From JBIOUF01 sp044866695 (GTDB lineage: Bacteria > Actinomycetota > Actinomycetes > Propionibacteriales > Nocardioidaceae), in contig JBIOUF010000162.1 of NCBI GenBank assembly GCA_044866695.1, positions 1 through 39,350 of the forward strand: a stretch of DNA of 39,350 bases, in the 5' to 3' direction. The position numbers and the translations under genes are program-made. The notes beneath the pieces were generated by a model, which searched no databases, had not been told where the DNA came from, and saw only the letters and a program-made list of their open reading frames with translations. Positions 7,128 to 14,979 of this stretch are shown one piece after another. Positions within the stretch are counted from its first letter, which is position 1, and every line of letters starts with the position of its first letter.

Positions 7128-8105
7128 ATGACCTGGGTGGTGACCGGCGGCGCCGGCTACATCGGCGCGCACGTGGCCCGGGCCTTCGTGGCCGAGGGCA
7201 TCGACACGGTTGTGGTGGACGACCTGTCCACCGGCCACAGGTCGTTCGTGCCTGCCGAGGCGGCGTTCGTCGAGGGCGACGTGCTCGACGAGCCGTTGCT
7301 GCGCCGGGTCCTCGCCGAGCACGGCGCCGTGGGGGTGGTCCACGTCGCCGGGTTCAAGTATGCCGGCGTGTCGGTGCGACGCCCGCTGCACACCTACGAC
7401 CAGAACGTCACCGCGACGCTCCGGCTGCTCTCGGCGATGGCCGCCACCGGCGTGGGCAACATCGTGTTCTCCTCCAGCGCGGCGACGTACGGGACCCCGG
7501 ACACCGAGGTGGTCACCGAGTCCAGCCCCACCCGGCCGGAGTCGCCGTACGGGCGCAGCAAGCTGGTCGGCGAGTGGGTGCTGGCCGACCAGGGGGCCGC
7601 GACCGGGCTGCGGCACACCTCGCTGCGCTACTTCAACGTGGTCGGCTCGGCGACCCCCGACGTCTACGACACCAGCCCGCACAACCTGTTCCCGGTGGTG
7701 CTGAAGACCCTCACCGACGGCGGCGTACCGGCTGTCAACGGCACCGACTACCCGACGCCCGACGGCACGTGCGTCCGCGACTACCTCCACGTCGGGGACC
7801 TGGCGCACTCCCATGTCGCGGCCGCGCGCTCGCTCGCCGACGGCAGGCCCGTGGAGCCCGTGTACAACCTCGGCAGCGGGACCGGCCTCTCGGTCCGCCA
7901 GATCATGGACGCCGTCGCCTCGGTGACCGGCCGAGGGTTCGAGCCGAGGGTGAACCCGCGGCGCCCCGGCGACCCGGCCCGCATCGTCGCCTCGGGCGAG
8001 CTCGCCGCCCGCGACCTGGACTGGCGGATGCGCCACTCGCTGGAGGAGATGGTGGCCAGCGCCTGGGCGGCCTGGCAGAGATCGCTTCAGGGAGGAACCG
8101 CATGA
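7128..8105 (+). CDS. galE: UDP-glucose 4-epimerase (extended SDR)
   Basis: 325 residues. It interconverts UDP-glucose and UDP-galactose, feeding cell-surface sugar synthesis and the Leloir pathway. The N-terminal Rossmann motif is TGGAGYIG at residues 6-13, followed by DDLSTGH. The active site has SSSAATYG and the catalytic Tyr-x3-Lys as YGRSK near residue 141. RYFNVVGS and CVRDYLHVGDLAHSH are typical of GalE. The ATG behind GGAGGAG was chosen over an earlier in-frame start without a ribosome site. Its stop overlaps the next start as ATGA, so it forms an operon with the SDR gene. A related epimerase acting on another UDP-sugar cannot be excluded. Confidence 0.9.
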   Translation: MTWVVTGGAGYIGAHVARAFVAEGIDTVVVDDLSTGHRSFVPAEAAFVEGDVLDEPLLRRVLAEHGAVGVVHVAGFKYAGVSVRRPLHTYDQNVTATLRLLSAMAATGVGNIVFSSSAATYGTPDTEVVTESSPTRPESPYGRSKLVGEWVLADQGAATGLRHTSLRYFNVVGSATPDVYDTSPHNLFPVVLKTLTDGGVPAVNGTDYPTPDGTCVRDYLHVGDLAHSHVAAARSLADGRPVEPVYNLGSGTGLSVRQIMDAVASVTGRGFEPRVNPRRPGDPARIVASGELAARDLDWRMRHSLEEMVASAWAAWQRSLQGGTA

Positions 8106-8863
8106 CCGTGCTGGACCTGTTCCGCCTCGACCAGAAGGTGGCCGTCGTCACCGGCGCCTCCTCCGGACTCGGGGTGGAGTTCGCCCGGGCGCTCGCGGAG
8201 GCCGGCGCAGACGTGGTGCTCGGCGCGCGCCGCGTCGACCGGCTCGCCGAGACCGAGGACCTGGTGCGGTCCCTGGGTCGTCGCGCGGTCTCCGTCGGCA
8301 CCGACGTGGCCGACCCGGCGCAGTGCCGGCGGCTGGTGGACACCGCGATGAGGCAGCTCGGCCGGGTCGACGTGCTGGTCAACAACGCCGGCATCGGCAC
8401 GGCCGTGCCGGCCACCATCGAGGAGCCCGACCAGTTCCGCCAGGTCATCGAGGTCAACCTCAACGGCTGCTACTGGATGGCGCAGGCCTGCGGCCGGGTC
8501 ATGCGGCGGGGCAGCAGCATCGTCAACATCTCCTCCGTCCTCGGCCTCACCACCGCCGGCCTCCCCCAGGCGGCGTACAGCGCGTCGAAGGCGGGCCTGA
8601 TCGGGCTCACCCGCGACCTGGCCCAGCAGTGGACCGGCCGCAAGGGCATCCGGGTCAACGCGCTGGCGCCGGGCTTCTTCGCCACCGAGATGACCGAGCA
8701 GTACCCCGACGGCTACCTGGACCGGACGCTGGCCCGCACGCCGATGGGTCGCCAGGGCGACCCCGCCGAGCTCTCCGCCGCGCTGGTCTTCCTGGCCTCC
8801 GACGCCGGCGGCTACGTCACGGGGCAGACCCTCGCCGTGGACGGCGGGGTCACCATCACCTGA
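8102..8863 (+). CDS. SDR family oxidoreductase
   Basis: 253-residue classical short-chain dehydrogenase with NAD(P)-binding TGASSGLG near residue 17, the NNAG motif, and the catalytic Ser (NISS) and Tyr-x3-Lys (YSASK) near residue 159. It ends in the GYVTGQTLAVDGG signature that packs the active site. Gluconate 5-dehydrogenase and 3-oxoacyl-ACP reductase types look like this, and sequence does not settle the substrate. The ATG overlaps the galE stop and has GGGAGG 6-11 bases upstream, so it is co-translated with galE. That fits a sugar-related substrate, but this is inference only. Confidence 0.85.
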   Translation: MTVLDLFRLDQKVAVVTGASSGLGVEFARALAEAGADVVLGARRVDRLAETEDLVRSLGRRAVSVGTDVADPAQCRRLVDTAMRQLGRVDVLVNNAGIGTAVPATIEEPDQFRQVIEVNLNGCYWMAQACGRVMRRGSSIVNISSVLGLTTAGLPQAAYSASKAGLIGLTRDLAQQWTGRKGIRVNALAPGFFATEMTEQYPDGYLDRTLARTPMGRQGDPAELSAALVFLASDAGGYVTGQTLAVDGGVTIT

Positions 8864-8883
8864 CCCTGCCCACGTCGGCCCGG

Positions 8884-8967
8884 TTGTGGCCGATGCCTGC
8901 ACACGAGGCGGCTTGTGGCCGCAGCCCGCGGTCCGCGTCGGCGTGTCGCCGCAGGGATCGGCCACAC
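8884..8967 (+). repeat. 84-bp interspersed element, copy A
   Basis: The element starts TTGTGGCCGATGCC, has a second TTGTGGCCG about 30 bases in, and ends in ATCGGCCACA, so the two ends are inverted repeats. The same arrangement is found at 14236-14319 in the opposite orientation with the same length. It occupies the spacer between the SDR gene and ppgK. The rest of this 180-bp spacer shows nothing else clear. Confidence 0.7.
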
Positions 8968-9043
8968 CGCGACTGCGCCGCCCGTTGTCCCCACCCCGCC
9001 GTACGACGAGCATGGACCCACACCTACTCGAGGAAGGCACCCG

Positions 9044-9814
9044 ATGGCCGCGAAGACGAGCAACGCGCACCTCCTGGGCGTCGACATCGGCGGCACCGGC
9101 ATCAAGATCGCCCTCGTCGACCTGGACCGCGGCGCGCTGGCGAGCGACCGGACCAAGGTCGACACCCCGAGCCCGGCTACGCCGGACGCCGTCTTGGACG
9201 TCGTGGTCGAGCTGGTCGGGAAGTCCGACGTGGACCCCAAGGCCCCCATCGGCGTCACCGTGCCCGGCGTGGTGCACCACGGCGTCGTGCACTCCGCCGC
9301 GAACATCGACCACGCCTGGATCGGCACCGACGCCGACGCGCTGCTCACCGAGCGGCTCGACCGGCTGGTCCACGTGGTCAACGACGCCGACGCGGCCGGC
9401 GTCGCCGAGGTGGCGTACGGCGCCGCGAAGGACCGCTCCGGGGTGGTCATCGTGACCACGCTCGGCACCGGCATCGGCACCGCGGTCGTCCTGGACGGCC
9501 GGCTGCTGCCCAACACCGAGCTGGGCCACATCGAGATCGACGGTCACGACGCGGAGAGCCGAGCCGCCAACCGGGCGCGCGAGGAGGAGGGCCTGTCCTG
9601 GAAGGAGTGGGCCGAGCGCCTCGACGTCTACTACCGGACGCTGGAGCGGCTGTTCTCCCCCGACCTGTTCGTCGTCGGCGGCGGGGTGAGCAAGAAGGCC
9701 GACAAGTTCCTGCCGCGCCTGGACCTGCAGACCGAGATCGTGCCGGCCGCCCTGGGCAACTCCGCGGGAATCATCGGAGCCGCCATGCTCGCCCACGACG
9801 AGGCCCGAGGCTGA
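9044..9814 (+). CDS. ppgK: Polyphosphate glucokinase (ROK family)
   Basis: 256 residues. It phosphorylates glucose to glucose 6-phosphate with polyphosphate or ATP, a typical actinobacterial enzyme. The phosphate-binding motif DIGGTGIK is near residue 13, and a second loop TTLGTGIGTAVVLDGRLLPN leads into TELGHIE, which is diagnostic of PpgK as opposed to other ROK kinases. A later GGGVSKKADKF closes the nucleotide site. The usual ROK zinc-type cysteines are absent, as expected for PpgK. The ATG lies behind GAGGAAGG. Confidence 0.92.
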   Translation: MAAKTSNAHLLGVDIGGTGIKIALVDLDRGALASDRTKVDTPSPATPDAVLDVVVELVGKSDVDPKAPIGVTVPGVVHHGVVHSAANIDHAWIGTDADALLTERLDRLVHVVNDADAAGVAEVAYGAAKDRSGVVIVTTLGTGIGTAVVLDGRLLPNTELGHIEIDGHDAESRAANRAREEEGLSWKEWAERLDVYYRTLERLFSPDLFVVGGGVSKKADKFLPRLDLQTEIVPAALGNSAGIIGAAMLAHDEARG

Positions 9815-9867
9815 CCCGGCCCGACCCGCCGGCTCGGTCGGTATGGGCCGCCGGGGACAATGGCAGC

Positions 9868-10383
9868 ATGAGCACCTCTTCGGGCTTCACCAGGCCCCGC
9901 TCGCCGTTGACGCTGAAGTTCCCCATGTCGGTGGGCGTCTACGACGACTACGCACAGGCCCAGAAGGCCGTCGACCATCTGTCCGACGAGTCCTTCCCGG
10001 TGCAGAACCTGATGATCGTGGGCACCGACCTGAAACAGGTCGAGCGGGTCACCGGCCGGCTCACCACCGCCCGCGTCGCGCTCGGCGGCGCCGCGTCGGG
10101 GGCGTGGATCGGCCTGTTCGTGGGGCTGATCTTCTCCCTGTTCGGCGAGGACGACGTCCTCGCGGTGATCTTGTCCACCGCGCTGTTCGGCGCGCTGTTC
10201 GGCCTGGTGATGGCGCTGGTCGCCTACGCCATGACCCGCGGTCAGCGCGACTTCACCTCGGTCACCCAGGTGGTGGCCACCAAGTACGAGCTGCTGGTCG
10301 AGCACAAGCACGCCGAGGAGGCCCGCCGCCTGCTCGCGGACCTCCCGGGCGGCGCCGGCTCCGCCTCGCCGTTCGGCCCCTGA
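9868..10383 (+). CDS. General stress protein 17M-like membrane protein
   Basis: 171 residues. The N-terminal YflT/17M-like domain begins SVGVYDDYAQAQKAVDHLSD and continues to NLMIVGTDL. Two glycine-rich hydrophobic segments follow (VALGGAASGAWIGLFVGLIF and AVILSTALFGALFGLVMALV), then a C-terminal repeat of the alpha/beta domain (YELLVEHKHAEEARRLL). Proteins of this type are widespread in Actinobacteria without a known biochemical role. GACAAT sits 7 bases before the ATG and could be a leaderless -10 box, but it is a poorer match than others here. Confidence 0.75.
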   Translation: MSTSSGFTRPRSPLTLKFPMSVGVYDDYAQAQKAVDHLSDESFPVQNLMIVGTDLKQVERVTGRLTTARVALGGAASGAWIGLFVGLIFSLFGEDDVLAVILSTALFGALFGLVMALVAYAMTRGQRDFTSVTQVVATKYELLVEHKHAEEARRLLADLPGGAGSASPFGP

Positions 10384-10391
10384 CCGACCAC

Positions 10392-10397
10392 TAGGAT
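10392..10397 (+). promoter_or_regulatory. -10 box of the GlsB-like gene (leaderless)
   Basis: TAGGAT with exactly 7 bases to the ATG, placing the expected transcription start at the start codon. Confidence 0.55.
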
Positions 10398-10404
10398 CGC
10401 CGCC

Positions 10405-10677
10405 ATGCTGCTGCTCGGCCTGATCCTGTTCGGAATGCTCGTGGGCGCCGCCGCCCAGCTCGTCCTGGGACGCTCCGGGAGCGGCGTGGACTGGGGCATG
10501 GCGCTGGTCGCCGGGCTGGTCGGCTCCTTCGTGGGTGGGCTGCTGGTCAGCCTGCTCGCCGGCGACGGGCTCGAGCTGCGCCCGAGCGGGCTGATCGGCT
10601 CGTTCGTCGGCGCCCTCGTCGTCACCGCCCTATGGCGGTGGTGGCAGGGCCGTTCCGCCGCCGCCCGCACGCCGTAG
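10405..10677 (+). CDS. GlsB/YeaQ/YmgE-type small membrane protein
   Basis: 90 residues with three hydrophobic helices rich in glycine (LLLGLILFGMLVGAAAQLVL, MALVAGLVGSFVGGLLVSLL, GLIGSFVGALVVTALWRWW). This is the pattern of the transglycosylase-associated (GlsB/YeaQ/YmgE) family, inner-membrane proteins often induced by stress and of unknown mechanism. Despite the family name no lytic enzyme domain is present. It is separated from the upstream stress-type gene by 21 bases and has its own leaderless -10 box. Confidence 0.8.
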   Translation: MLLLGLILFGMLVGAAAQLVLGRSGSGVDWGMALVAGLVGSFVGGLLVSLLAGDGLELRPSGLIGSFVGALVVTALWRWWQGRSAAARTP

Positions 10678-10688
10678 CCCGACCAGCC

Positions 10689-10889
10689 GTGGCCGATCCG
10701 GACGACCCCGCGGAAGTGGTCCGCCGCTGGGAGACCTCCGGCGGGGTGTGGCGCGTGCTCGCCGACCACGACGGCGTCCTGGTCGTCGGGCTGTTCCAGT
10801 GCACCGGCGGCGAGCTCATGCAACAGGTCAGCTCCGGCGACCTGCGGTTGCGAGCCGTCCTCGACGGACGGCTGAGCAGCGACGACTGA
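10689..10889 (+). CDS. Small conserved hypothetical protein
   Basis: 66 residues from a GTG start (VADPDDPAEVVRRWETSGG...). An in-frame ATG 57 bases upstream would overlap the preceding gene and add an Arg-rich segment that looks like frame shadow. The body is a compact mixed sequence (VWRVLADHDGVLVVGLFQCTGGELMQQV) ending in GRLSSDD, with no signal peptide or membrane span. Similar short proteins are, as far as I recall, common in Nocardioides. No function is known. It converges with the flavoprotein gene, 4 bases apart. Confidence 0.6.
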   Translation: MADPDDPAEVVRRWETSGGVWRVLADHDGVLVVGLFQCTGGELMQQVSSGDLRLRAVLDGRLSSDD

Positions 10890-10893
10890 CCCC

Positions 10894-12105
10894 TCAGAGG
10901 TCGGCCAGCGGGACGTCGGCGTCGCGCAGCCGCTCGGCCGGCACCGACCGGCCTACCACGGCCCGGAGGTCGTCGCTGACGTCCCAGACGTTCACGTTCA
11001 TCGCGGCGGTGACCACGCCGTCGGCCTGCCAGAACGCGATGAACTCGCCTGCGTCCTGGTCGCCGCGCACGACCACCTCGTCGTCGCGGCCGTTGCGGCC
11101 GACGTACTCCATGCCGAGGTCGAACTGGTCGGTGAAGAAGTACGGCTGCCAGTCGTAGCGGTCCGCGCGACCGAGCACGGACAGCGCGGCGAGCCGGCCC
11201 TGGCGGATCGCGTTGTCCCAGTGCTCGACCCGCAGCCGGCTGCCCAGGGTGGGGTTGACCGCGTTGGCGAGGTCGCCGGCGGCGAGGACGGCCGGGTCGT
11301 CGGTGCGCAGGCGATCGTCCACGAGCACCCCGTTGTCGACGGCGAGCCCGGCGCCGGCGGCCAGCTCGACGTTGGGGACGACGCCCACGGCGACCAGGAC
11401 CAGGTCCGCCGGGATGGTCTCCTCGTCGGTACGGACGCCGCTCACCCTGCCGCCCGAGCCTTCGATGCCGCGCACGGTCGCGCCGGTGCGCAGGTCCACC
11501 CCCCGGCCACGGTGCAGCCGGGCGAAGTGCTGCCCCATCGCCTCGCCGAGCACGCCCAGCAGCGGCAGCGCCGCCTGCTCGAGCACGGTCACGTCGCGGC
11601 CGGCCTGCCGGGCCGCCGCGGCGACCTCCAGCCCGATCCAGCCGCCGCCCACCACCACCCAGCGGCCGTCCTGGCCCAGCCGTTCGCGGAGGGCGGTGCT
11701 GTCGCGCAGCGTCCGCAGGTAGTGCACGCCCTCCAGGTCCACGCCGGCGAGGTCGGGGACCCGGGGACGCGCGCCCGTGGCCAGCACCGCATGGGTGTAG
11801 GGCAGTCGCTCGCCCGACGCGAGGACGACCTCGCCGGCCTCGCGGCCCAGGGCCGCTGCGGCGTCGCCCAGGCGCAGGTCGACATCGTGGTCGGCGTACC
11901 ACGCCTCCTCGCGCACGAACGCCTCCTCCGCCTCCGTGCTGCCCTGCAGGTAGCTCTTCGACAGCGGCGGCCGCTCGTACGGGCGCTCCCCTTCGTTGCC
12001 GACCAGCGTCACCGGCCGGTCGTACCCCTCCTCCCGCAGCGTCTGCACGACGTGCGCCGAGGCGAGCCCGGCGCCGATGACGACGCATCCCGGCTGCGAG
12101 GTCAT
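10894..12105 (-). CDS. FAD-dependent oxidoreductase, ferredoxin reductase-like
   Basis: 403 residues. The N-terminal FAD site is VVIGAGLASAHVV, followed by RPYERPPLSKSYL, a signature of rhodocoxin/putidaredoxin-type reductases. The NAD(P)H site is WVVVGGGWIGLEVA near residue 148 and the second FAD motif is VLAAGDLA. The C-terminal reductase domain has EHWDNAIRQGRLAA and PYFFTDQFDLGMEYVG. It would pass electrons from NAD(P)H to a ferredoxin or similar acceptor. No cytochrome P450 or ferredoxin gene lies nearby, so the partner is unknown. The ATG has AGGAGG 5 bases upstream. Confidence 0.88.
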   Translation of the reverse strand: MTSQPGCVVIGAGLASAHVVQTLREEGYDRPVTLVGNEGERPYERPPLSKSYLQGSTEAEEAFVREEAWYADHDVDLRLGDAAAALGREAGEVVLASGERLPYTHAVLATGARPRVPDLAGVDLEGVHYLRTLRDSTALRERLGQDGRWVVVGGGWIGLEVAAAARQAGRDVTVLEQAALPLLGVLGEAMGQHFARLHRGRGVDLRTGATVRGIEGSGGRVSGVRTDEETIPADLVLVAVGVVPNVELAAGAGLAVDNGVLVDDRLRTDDPAVLAAGDLANAVNPTLGSRLRVEHWDNAIRQGRLAALSVLGRADRYDWQPYFFTDQFDLGMEYVGRNGRDDEVVVRGDQDAGEFIAFWQADGVVTAAMNVNVWDVSDDLRAVVGRSVPAERLRDADVPLADL

Positions 12106-12244
12106 GGGGTCCTCCTTGGGTGGGTCCTGCTGCGGTCACGTCCTGCGCGGGTCGCTGGTTCAGCGGTACGACCCTCAGCCCATCACGCGCGAGCGGCCCG
12201 GCGCCACCGGCCGACCGCGTTCCGCGGCGCGCGCGCCGGTCGGC

Positions 12245-12250
12245 TAGCGT
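12245..12250 (+). promoter_or_regulatory. -10 box of the lhgO-like gene
   Basis: TAGCGT about 39 bases before the GTG start. The transcript would have a short leader that includes GGAGGT at 12275-12280. Confidence 0.4.
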
Positions 12251-12288
12251 GGAGCGCCGCGACCCGCCGAACCCGGAGGTCCTCTTCC

Positions 12289-13500
12289 GTGCGCACCCAC
12301 CACGACCTGGTCCTGGTCGGAGCCGGCATCCTCGGGCTGGCCACCGCGCGGGAGCTGCGTCGCCGCCACCCCGACCTGTCGGTCGCCGTCGTGGACAAGG
12401 AGCCCGGGCCGGGCCGTCACCAGAGCAGCCACAACAGCGGCGTCCTGCACGCCGGGGTCTACTACCAGCCGGGGTCGCTGAAGGCCGAGCTGTGCGTGCG
12501 GGGCAAGGCGATGATGGAGGCGTACGCCGCCGCGCACCACATCCCCGTGGAGCGCTGCGGCAAGCTGGTCGTCGCGCTGACCGACGAGGAGCTGCCCCGG
12601 CTCGAGGAGCTGGCCCGCCGCGCGGCCGCCAACGGCGTCGCGGGCGCCCGGCTGGTCGGCCCGGAGGAGATGCGCGAGAAGGAGCCGTACGCGGCGGGGG
12701 TCCGCGCCCTGCACGTCCCCGAGACGGCGATCATCGACTTCTCCCAGGTCGTCGCGGCGCTCGCGGAGGAGGTCCGCGCCGACGGCGTCGAGCTGGTCTA
12801 CGACGCCGAGGTGATTGGCCTGCAGCGGCTCGGCGTTGGCGGCGCCACCGTCGTACGCACGACCCGAGGGGACCTGAGCGCCGGCGCGGTCGTGGGCTGC
12901 GCGGGACTGCAGTCGGACCGGGTGGCCCGGCTGAGCGCGCCGGTGGACACCATGATCGTGCCGTTCCGGGGGGACTACTACACCCTCGCCCCGGAGGCGC
13001 GACACCTGTGCCGAGGGCTGATCTACCCGGTGCCCGACCCGGCGCTGCCGTTCCTCGGCGTGCACTTCACCAAGCGGGTCGACGGCGAGGTGTGGGCCGG
13101 GCCCAACGCGGTGCTGGCGACCGCCCGGGAGGGCTACCGGCGCAGCACCTGGCGTGGCGCCGACCTCCGCGAGACGGTGACGTCCCCCGGCTTCCGGCGG
13201 CTGGCCCGCCGCTGGTGGCGCACCGGGATGCAGGAGATGGTGCGCGACGTGGTGAAGCCGGCGTTCGTGCGCGAGCTGCAGCGGTACGTGCCCGAGGTCC
13301 GCTCCGACCAGCTCACCTTCGGCCCGTCCGGGGTCCGGGCCCAGGCCGTCTCCCGGGACGGCGGGCTGGTCGACGACTTCCTCCTGGTGCGCGAGGGCCG
13401 CAGCGTCCACGTGCTCAACGCGCCGTCGCCCGCGGCCACCGCCTCCCTGGCGATCGCGGAGCGGGTCGCCGACGAGGTGGAGCCCGCGCTGGCGCGGTGA
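12289..13500 (+). CDS. lhgO: L-2-hydroxyglutarate oxidase (LhgO-like FAD enzyme)
   Basis: 403 residues of the DAO-type FAD oxidoreductase fold. The start is GTG, 8 bases after GGAGGT. The N-terminal dinucleotide site is LVGAGILGLATARELRRRHP, followed by KEPGPGRHQSSHNSGVLHAG with the His-Asn pair typical of L-2-hydroxyglutarate oxidases/dehydrogenases. GVHFTKRVDGEVWAGPNAVLA and the C-terminal FGPSGVRAQ...LNAPSPAATASLAIAE are also LhgO-like. The enzyme would oxidise L-2-hydroxyglutarate to 2-oxoglutarate, a metabolite-repair step. It is divergent from the ferredoxin reductase-like gene. A related 2-hydroxyacid substrate is possible. Confidence 0.85.
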   Translation: MRTHHDLVLVGAGILGLATARELRRRHPDLSVAVVDKEPGPGRHQSSHNSGVLHAGVYYQPGSLKAELCVRGKAMMEAYAAAHHIPVERCGKLVVALTDEELPRLEELARRAAANGVAGARLVGPEEMREKEPYAAGVRALHVPETAIIDFSQVVAALAEEVRADGVELVYDAEVIGLQRLGVGGATVVRTTRGDLSAGAVVGCAGLQSDRVARLSAPVDTMIVPFRGDYYTLAPEARHLCRGLIYPVPDPALPFLGVHFTKRVDGEVWAGPNAVLATAREGYRRSTWRGADLRETVTSPGFRRLARRWWRTGMQEMVRDVVKPAFVRELQRYVPEVRSDQLTFGPSGVRAQAVSRDGGLVDDFLLVREGRSVHVLNAPSPAATASLAIAERVADEVEPALAR

Positions 13501-13519
13501 CCGGCCGGCGCGGCCGCTG

Positions 13520-13945
13520 TCAGGTGGACAGCAGCAGGACCCCGCCGGTGAGCAGGCCGGCCACCTTCGCGACCTCCAGCCCGACGTAGGCATGGTGGGC
13601 CTGCGAGCGCGGCGCGTCGACGCCCGCCAGCACGGCGTTGGAGCGGCGGGTCAGCCGCGGCCGCACCGCGACCAGCTGCACCACGAGGGTCCCGACGGCC
13701 ACGCCCAACGCGACCACGGCTGTGCCGGACGGCGGGTCGGCCAGCACGGCGACCACGACGACCGTGGCCAGCGCCGCCTCGACCGCGTTGAGCGCCCGGA
13801 ACACCACGCGCCCGATGCCGAGCCCGACCCGCAGCGTCACGCCCGGGGCGCGGAACCTCAGCGGCGCCTCCAGGAACGAGATGGCCAGCACCATCCCCAG
13901 CCACCCGAACGTCACCGCCACGGCCGTCGCCGTCCACGCGCTCAT
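13520..13945 (-). CDS. Four-helix membrane protein of unknown function
   Basis: 141 residues with four predicted spans. It opens MSAWTATAVAVTFGWLGMVL and carries ISFLEAPLRFRAPGVTLRVG, a motif I recall from uncharacterised actinobacterial membrane proteins. The ATG lies 4 bases after GAGGAG. TACGGT is 8 bases before the ATG and may be the -10 box. The frame stays open upstream into the 22-bp repeat array, but that extension is repeat-encoded and unlikely to be translated. It converges with the lhgO-like gene. Confidence 0.7.
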   Translation of the reverse strand: MSAWTATAVAVTFGWLGMVLAISFLEAPLRFRAPGVTLRVGLGIGRVVFRALNAVEAALATVVVVAVLADPPSGTAVVALGVAVGTLVVQLVAVRPRLTRRSNAVLAGVDAPRSQAHHAYVGLEVAKVAGLLTGGVLLLST

Positions 13946-13966
13946 GCTCCTCGACCGTATCCGGGC

Positions 13967-14059
13967 CGAGCCGTCAATCTTCGCGGGCCGAGCCGTCAAT
14001 CTTCGCGGGCCGAGCCGTCAATCTTCGCGGGCCGAGCCGTCAATCCTGGCGGGCCGAGC
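13967..14059. repeat. 22-bp tandem repeat array 1
   Basis: Four full copies of the core CGAGCCGTCAAT start at 13967, 13989, 14011 and 14033, exactly 22 bp apart, with a partial fifth at 14055. The intervening 10 bases are mostly CTTCGCGGGC. The array fills the gap between the tRNA-Ala gene and the start of the membrane protein gene. The same unit recurs at three other places in the window. Confidence 0.9.
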
Positions 14060-14080
14060 TGGGTAAGGACGAAGAGGAGG

Positions 14081-14153
14081 TGGAGCTGAGGGGACTCGAA
14101 CCCCTGACCCCCTCCATGCCATGGAGGTGCGCTACCAGCTGCGCCACAGCCCC
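14081..14153 (-). tRNA. tRNA-Ala (anticodon GGC)
   Basis: A 73-base cloverleaf on the minus strand. The acceptor stem GGGGCTG pairs with CAGCTCC and includes the G3-U70 wobble that marks alanine tRNAs. The D arm is GCGC-AGCTGGTA-GCGC, the anticodon stem CCTCC/GGAGG closes loop ATGGCAT with anticodon GGC, and the T arm contains GGTTCGAGTCC. The discriminator is A, and the following bases are CCT, so the CCA end is not fully encoded. It would read GCC codons, the commonest Ala codon in such GC-rich genomes. Confidence 0.95.
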
Positions 14154-14186
14154 GCGCCCGGTGTCCGGTGTCCGGGCAACCAGGGA

Positions 14187-14192
14187 ATCCTA
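14187..14192 (-). promoter_or_regulatory. -10 box of tRNA-Ala
   Basis: TAGGAT 34 bases upstream of the mature tRNA 5' end, with TTCGCC 17 bp further upstream as a weak -35. Confidence 0.45.
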
Positions 14193-14235
14193 TCCGTCGG
14201 GGCTGTGCTGGCGAAACCGGCCCCGGCGGGCGAGC

Positions 14236-14319
14236 TTGTGGCCGATGCCGACAACGACACGCCGACGGCGCGTGCGGGTATCGGCCACAAGCGCGCCGAC
14301 GTGCGGGCATCGGCCACAA
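14236..14319 (-). repeat. 84-bp interspersed element, copy B
   Basis: Opposite orientation to copy A at 8884-8967 and the same length. Its ends, TTGTGGCCGATGCC and GGCATCGGCCACAA, are a perfect 14-bp inverted repeat, and a third copy of the motif lies inside. CGTCGGCGTGTCG in the middle is identical to copy A. It lies in the spacer between tRNA-Ala and the histidine phosphatase gene. Confidence 0.7.
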
Positions 14320-14367
14320 CCACGCCGACCCGGGCAGGGACGGCAGCCAGGGGCGGGGAGGGCGGGG

Positions 14368-14979
14368 TCAGGGCAGTCCGGCGCCCCACTGGGCGAGCCG
14401 GACCGGTCCGCCCGGGCGGGCCTGGTGGACGGTGGCCCACCGGCAGTTGTCCAGCCCGCGGAGGGTCGAGATGGTGGCGTGGTCCCAGCCAAGCAGGCCG
14501 CCGACGGCGAGGCGGAGGGCGGCGCCGTGGGAGACCACCACCCCCAGGTCGCCGTCGGCGAGGGAGTCGAGGGCCTCGCGCACGGCGGTCAGGACCCGGC
14601 CGGCCACCTCGTCGTGGCTCTCCGCGCCCGGGATGTCGCTGGTCGCGGCGAGCTCCCACGGGTCCGGCTGCCCGGGGAACCGCCGGCCGGCCTCGGCGCG
14701 GGTGAGGCCCTGGCGGGCGCCGACGTCGTACTCGCGCAGGCGGGCGTCGTACTTGACCTCGACCCCGGCGGCGGCACCGACCAGAGCGGCGGTCTCGACG
14801 GCCCGGACCAGGTCGGAGCTCCAGACCGCGACCGGCCCCAGCGACGCCAGGTACGGCGACACGGCCGCCGCCTGCGCGCGGCCCGGCTCGTCCAGCGGCA
14901 CGTCGGCGTGCCCCTGCGCGCGGTCGGCGTCGTTCCACGCGGTCTGCCCGTGCCGCAGCAGCACCAGCCGTCGGGTCAC
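14368..14979 (-). CDS. Histidine phosphatase family protein
   Basis: 203 residues of the phosphoglycerate-mutase-like fold. The catalytic loop LLRHGQTAWN is near residue 7, SSDLVRAVETA carries the second substrate Arg, and VVSHGAALR has the second catalytic His. Such enzymes dephosphorylate small phosphoesters, and in this spot next to rsfS they are often labelled phosphoglycerate mutase without proof. The GTG start overlaps the rsfS stop as GTGA, so it is the last gene of the nadD-rsfS operon. Confidence 0.88.
   Translation of the reverse strand: MTRRLVLLRHGQTAWNDADRAQGHADVPLDEPGRAQAAAVSPYLASLGPVAVWSSDLVRAVETAALVGAAAGVEVKYDARLREYDVGARQGLTRAEAGRRFPGQPDPWELAATSDIPGAESHDEVAGRVLTAVREALDSLADGDLGVVVSHGAALRLAVGGLLGWDHATISTLRGLDNCRWATVHQARPGGPVRLAQWGAGLP

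Noticed and set aside
13967..14059. 22-bp arrays as a CRISPR
   Set aside because: Core and variable parts total 22 bp with near-identical 10-base intervals. There are no 30-bp spacers and no cas genes.
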